This document shows, in pieces, positions 61,922 through 64,000 of a stretch of 64,000 nucleotides of DNA; within the stretch, counting starts at the first letter, position 1, and the number at the start of each line of letters is the position of its first letter. The notes under the pieces were generated by a model that worked only from the letters and a program-made list of their open reading frames with translations, had not been told where the DNA came from and did no database searches. Source of the DNA: Pseudoalteromonas piscicida (GTDB lineage Bacteria > Pseudomonadota > Gammaproteobacteria > Enterobacterales > Alteromonadaceae); the NCBI RefSeq assembly GCF_002744175.1, contig NZ_NKHF01000007.1:62001-126000 (forward strand), in the 5' to 3' direction. Made by a program: the position numbers and the translations under genes.

Positions 61922-62974
61922 ATGAATACAGCAGTTCGTATCTATGATGAAAGTGACATAACAGCATTAGTCAGCGCTAGAGACGGGGAAACTCGTATTT
62001 GGCAAAGCATCAGTTTTTTACAATGTAGTCATGGCTATGCGGCTTCTTTACGGGATGCAGCCCAATTTGGGATCCGATATGTACTACTCGGTATCCCTGA
62101 AGATATTGGCCCTCGTGCTAATTGTGGTTTAGGTGGTGCAGAGCTTGGCTGGCAAGCTTTTTTGAAACGCTTTCTCAATCAACCAAACAACCAATTTTTA
62201 TCTGGCGACAAAATATTGCTGCTCGGTGAAGTGGATATACAAGCGATCCAAGCCACAGCCGCGCAGTTGGATAATGCGGATCCTCAGCAGTTAACTCAAC
62301 TCAGAAATCTCTGTGCAGATATCGATGAGAAAGTTATAGCAACCCTAGCACCTATCTTTGCTGCGGGGCTTGAGCCAATCATCATTGGTGGCGGGCATAA
62401 TAACGCATTCGGTATTTTGCAGGCGCATTTTGAGGCAACTCAACAAACGGCTGGGGCGATTAACTTTGATCCTCATGCAGATTTTAGGGCATGCGAAGGG
62501 AGACACAGCGGCAATGGCTTTAGTTATGCCCACCATGCTGGGAGTTTATCTCATTACCATGTTATCGGCTTGCATGAGCATAAGAATAACCAAACGATTC
62601 TTGCTCAATTACATGATGCCGGATTTGATTTTACCAGTTACCAAGCAATAAAAACACGACGTACAGTGAGTTTAGCAGCAGCGCTTGATAAAGCACTCAC
62701 GTCCATACCACATAGCCTACCACTAGGGGTAGAGTTAGATGTTGACGCCATTGTTGGTATGCCAGCCAGCGCCCTTACCTATCAAGGGTTTACCAGTGAC
62801 GATGCCGAGTACTTTGTATATCGTGCCGCCAGCAACCGCAATGCCAAATACTTACACTTATGTGAAGCAGCTCCCGCTCGACACCCACTTGGCGAGCTTG
62901 CTGGTGTAGCCCATTGTGGTCAAATACTGACTAACTTAGCAAATGCTTATTTGAGCACCCGCTTACAAGAGTAA
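61922..62974 (+). CDS. arginase-family hydrolase, formimidoylglutamase-like
   Basis: 350 residues. Manganese ligands are seen in GGGHNNAFG near 158, NFDPHADFRACEG near 184 and GVELDVDAIVGMP near 268, the ureohydrolase pattern. HSGNGFSYAHHAG fits formimidoylglutamase (HutG). No hutH, hutU or hutI is in the window, so histidine use cannot be confirmed. ATG at 61922 is chosen; GTG at 61913 is possible. No clear ribosome binding site is seen. Confidence 0.75.
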   Translation: MNTAVRIYDESDITALVSARDGETRIWQSISFLQCSHGYAASLRDAAQFGIRYVLLGIPEDIGPRANCGLGGAELGWQAFLKRFLNQPNNQFLSGDKILLLGEVDIQAIQATAAQLDNADPQQLTQLRNLCADIDEKVIATLAPIFAAGLEPIIIGGGHNNAFGILQAHFEATQQTAGAINFDPHADFRACEGRHSGNGFSYAHHAGSLSHYHVIGLHEHKNNQTILAQLHDAGFDFTSYQAIKTRRTVSLAAALDKALTSIPHSLPLGVELDVDAIVGMPASALTYQGFTSDDAEYFVYRAASNRNAKYLHLCEAAPARHPLGELAGVAHCGQILTNLANAYLSTRLQE

Positions 62975-62990
62975 TAAACACACCAACAAG

Positions 62991-63920
62991 TTATTGTGGC
63001 TGATGTTGTTTCAGCCAACTGATCAAAATATTACTGTTCTGTGGCCTCGAAAAATAAAACCCCTGTGCAGCAACAGTACCAATGCTTTTAACAAATTCTA
63101 ATTGCCCAAGAGTCTCAACCCCTTCGCCAATGACATGGCAGTCCTTTTGTTGATGCATTTCAACGATGCCCCGCACTAGTGACTTAGTATGGCCCAAGTT
63201 TTCTGGGGCTTGAGTCATATTTCTTGATAGTTTGACATATTCAAAACGTAAGGCTGGTAACTTTGCAAGTACCAAAGGCGCATCCCCAAAACTATCAACA
63301 CACATTTTGATACCTAGGTTTTGCAAGCGACTGATCATGGCAGTTTCTTGCTCATCCAATTCGGCCAACATACTCGCGGGACACTCAATGATAATGGCAC
63401 CGGGGTTTAACTGGTGGTTTAGCATAGTGTAGTCAATAAACTCGATAAAGCTCTCGCTCAATAGCTCTGTACCAAAAACATTAATGCTGATGGGGACGCT
63501 GATCTGTTCCATTTTCAAGGCAAGCGCTATTTCACAAGCGCGTTCAAATACATACTCAGCCACGGGAACCGCTAAGCCGACCAACCGGATATCATCAATA
63601 AATTCATTAGCGCTTAAAATACCTTGTTTTGGGTGCTGCCAGCGCAATAACAATTCCACAAACTCGATCCCATTGTCATCATGACGAACAACTGGATGAA
63701 AGTATAATTCGAATTCAGACCTAAAGTTGAGCTTGGCAAGCTCTGATAACCTGACTTGCTGCTCCAAGCGATGAATTTGCATCCGCTGCTGATAAGGAAC
63801 AACTTGCTGATGACTGTTTTTTTGTTCCGCCATTTGCGTATCTAGGGCGAGAAAAACACACGAAATCAGATTTTCTAACTGCCCCATTTCTTCGTCACAG
63901 TTCACATAACTTGCACGCAT
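62991..63920 (-). CDS. degenerate EAL-domain protein
   Basis: 309 residues; an N-terminal part of about 65 residues is helical, the rest an EAL domain. The signature is ELL in FVELLLRW, SINVFG keeps the Asn, but ECPAS replaces ETE, DSFGDA replaces DDFGT and VKLSR replaces KID. GEGVET and QGFYFSRP are kept. Loss of both key Asp residues argues against c-di-GMP hydrolysis; it may bind c-di-GMP or a protein. No GGDEF or receiver domain is fused. Confidence 0.85.
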   Translation of the reverse strand: MRASYVNCDEEMGQLENLISCVFLALDTQMAEQKNSHQQVVPYQQRMQIHRLEQQVRLSELAKLNFRSEFELYFHPVVRHDDNGIEFVELLLRWQHPKQGILSANEFIDDIRLVGLAVPVAEYVFERACEIALALKMEQISVPISINVFGTELLSESFIEFIDYTMLNHQLNPGAIIIECPASMLAELDEQETAMISRLQNLGIKMCVDSFGDAPLVLAKLPALRFEYVKLSRNMTQAPENLGHTKSLVRGIVEMHQQKDCHVIGEGVETLGQLEFVKSIGTVAAQGFYFSRPQNSNILISWLKQHQPQ

Positions 63921-64000
63921 CGTTATCTCTAACGTGCAACTGCCAACGTTAAAAGGTTTGAGTGTACTATTTGAGATTGCTTCAATTAGTTGTTCGTGAA

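Overview
The window looks like a chromosomal segment of a marine gammaproteobacterium of the Alteromonadales, most likely Pseudoalteromonas or a close relative. This is inferred from protein style and gene order; no search was run. Several blocks keep the order known from Escherichia coli: orn / rsgA-psd, rpsF-priB-rpsR-rplI, aroK-aroB-damX-dam-rpe-gph-trpS, pilMNOPQ beside mrcA, and metL-metB / metJ / rpmE / priA / ftsN / hslVU / rraA. No prophage, insertion sequence, CRISPR array or rRNA operon was seen.

Layout. 1-1042: an ECF sigma factor, its probable membrane anti-sigma factor, and the first codons of a further gene. 1200-4716: a type IV minor pilin operon (PilE-, FimT-, PilV-, PilW-like genes and a very large PilX-like protein) with no pilY1. 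5101-6703: the S6/PriB/S18/L9 operon with promoter, leader and terminator. 6791-7218: two tRNA-Gly(GCC) genes behind two decayed half-tRNA repeats and a stringent-type promoter. 7227-9939: orn, rsgA, psd. 9984-16605: a thiamine operon thiC-O-S-G-DE-F under a TPP riboswitch. 16633-20321: a META-domain lipoprotein, a thioesterase, a TonB-dependent receptor and a small helical protein.

20525-22495 is the most unusual part. It holds an XRE-type regulator, a 205-residue protein of five tandem 35-37 residue repeats that each carry a double-glycine and a DDP[KR] motif, and a six-helix membrane protein. 22601-30625: speD, osmC, a small conserved protein, the arginine succinyltransferase genes astC-A-D, an HDOD protein and pabA. 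30843-42869: trpS-gph-rpe, two small proteins, dam-damX-aroB-aroK, and the pilus assembly genes pilM-N-O-P-Q. 42999-45454: the PBP1a gene, broken by a one-base frameshift just before its SxN motif. 45533-49778: metL-metB facing metJ, with a MetJ operator. 50023-63920: malic enzyme, L31, priA, an FtsN-like SPOR protein, hslVU with a heat-shock promoter, a DUF971 protein, a chemotaxis receptor, a glycosyltransferase/PAP2 pair, rraA, an arginase-family hydrolase and a degenerate EAL protein.

Functionally the window is mostly housekeeping. Two pilus blocks 33 kb apart would build one type IV pilus machine. The thiamine block makes both halves of thiamine phosphate. The ast block degrades arginine. 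Gene starts were moved from the longest frame where a ribosome binding site or promoter argued for it.
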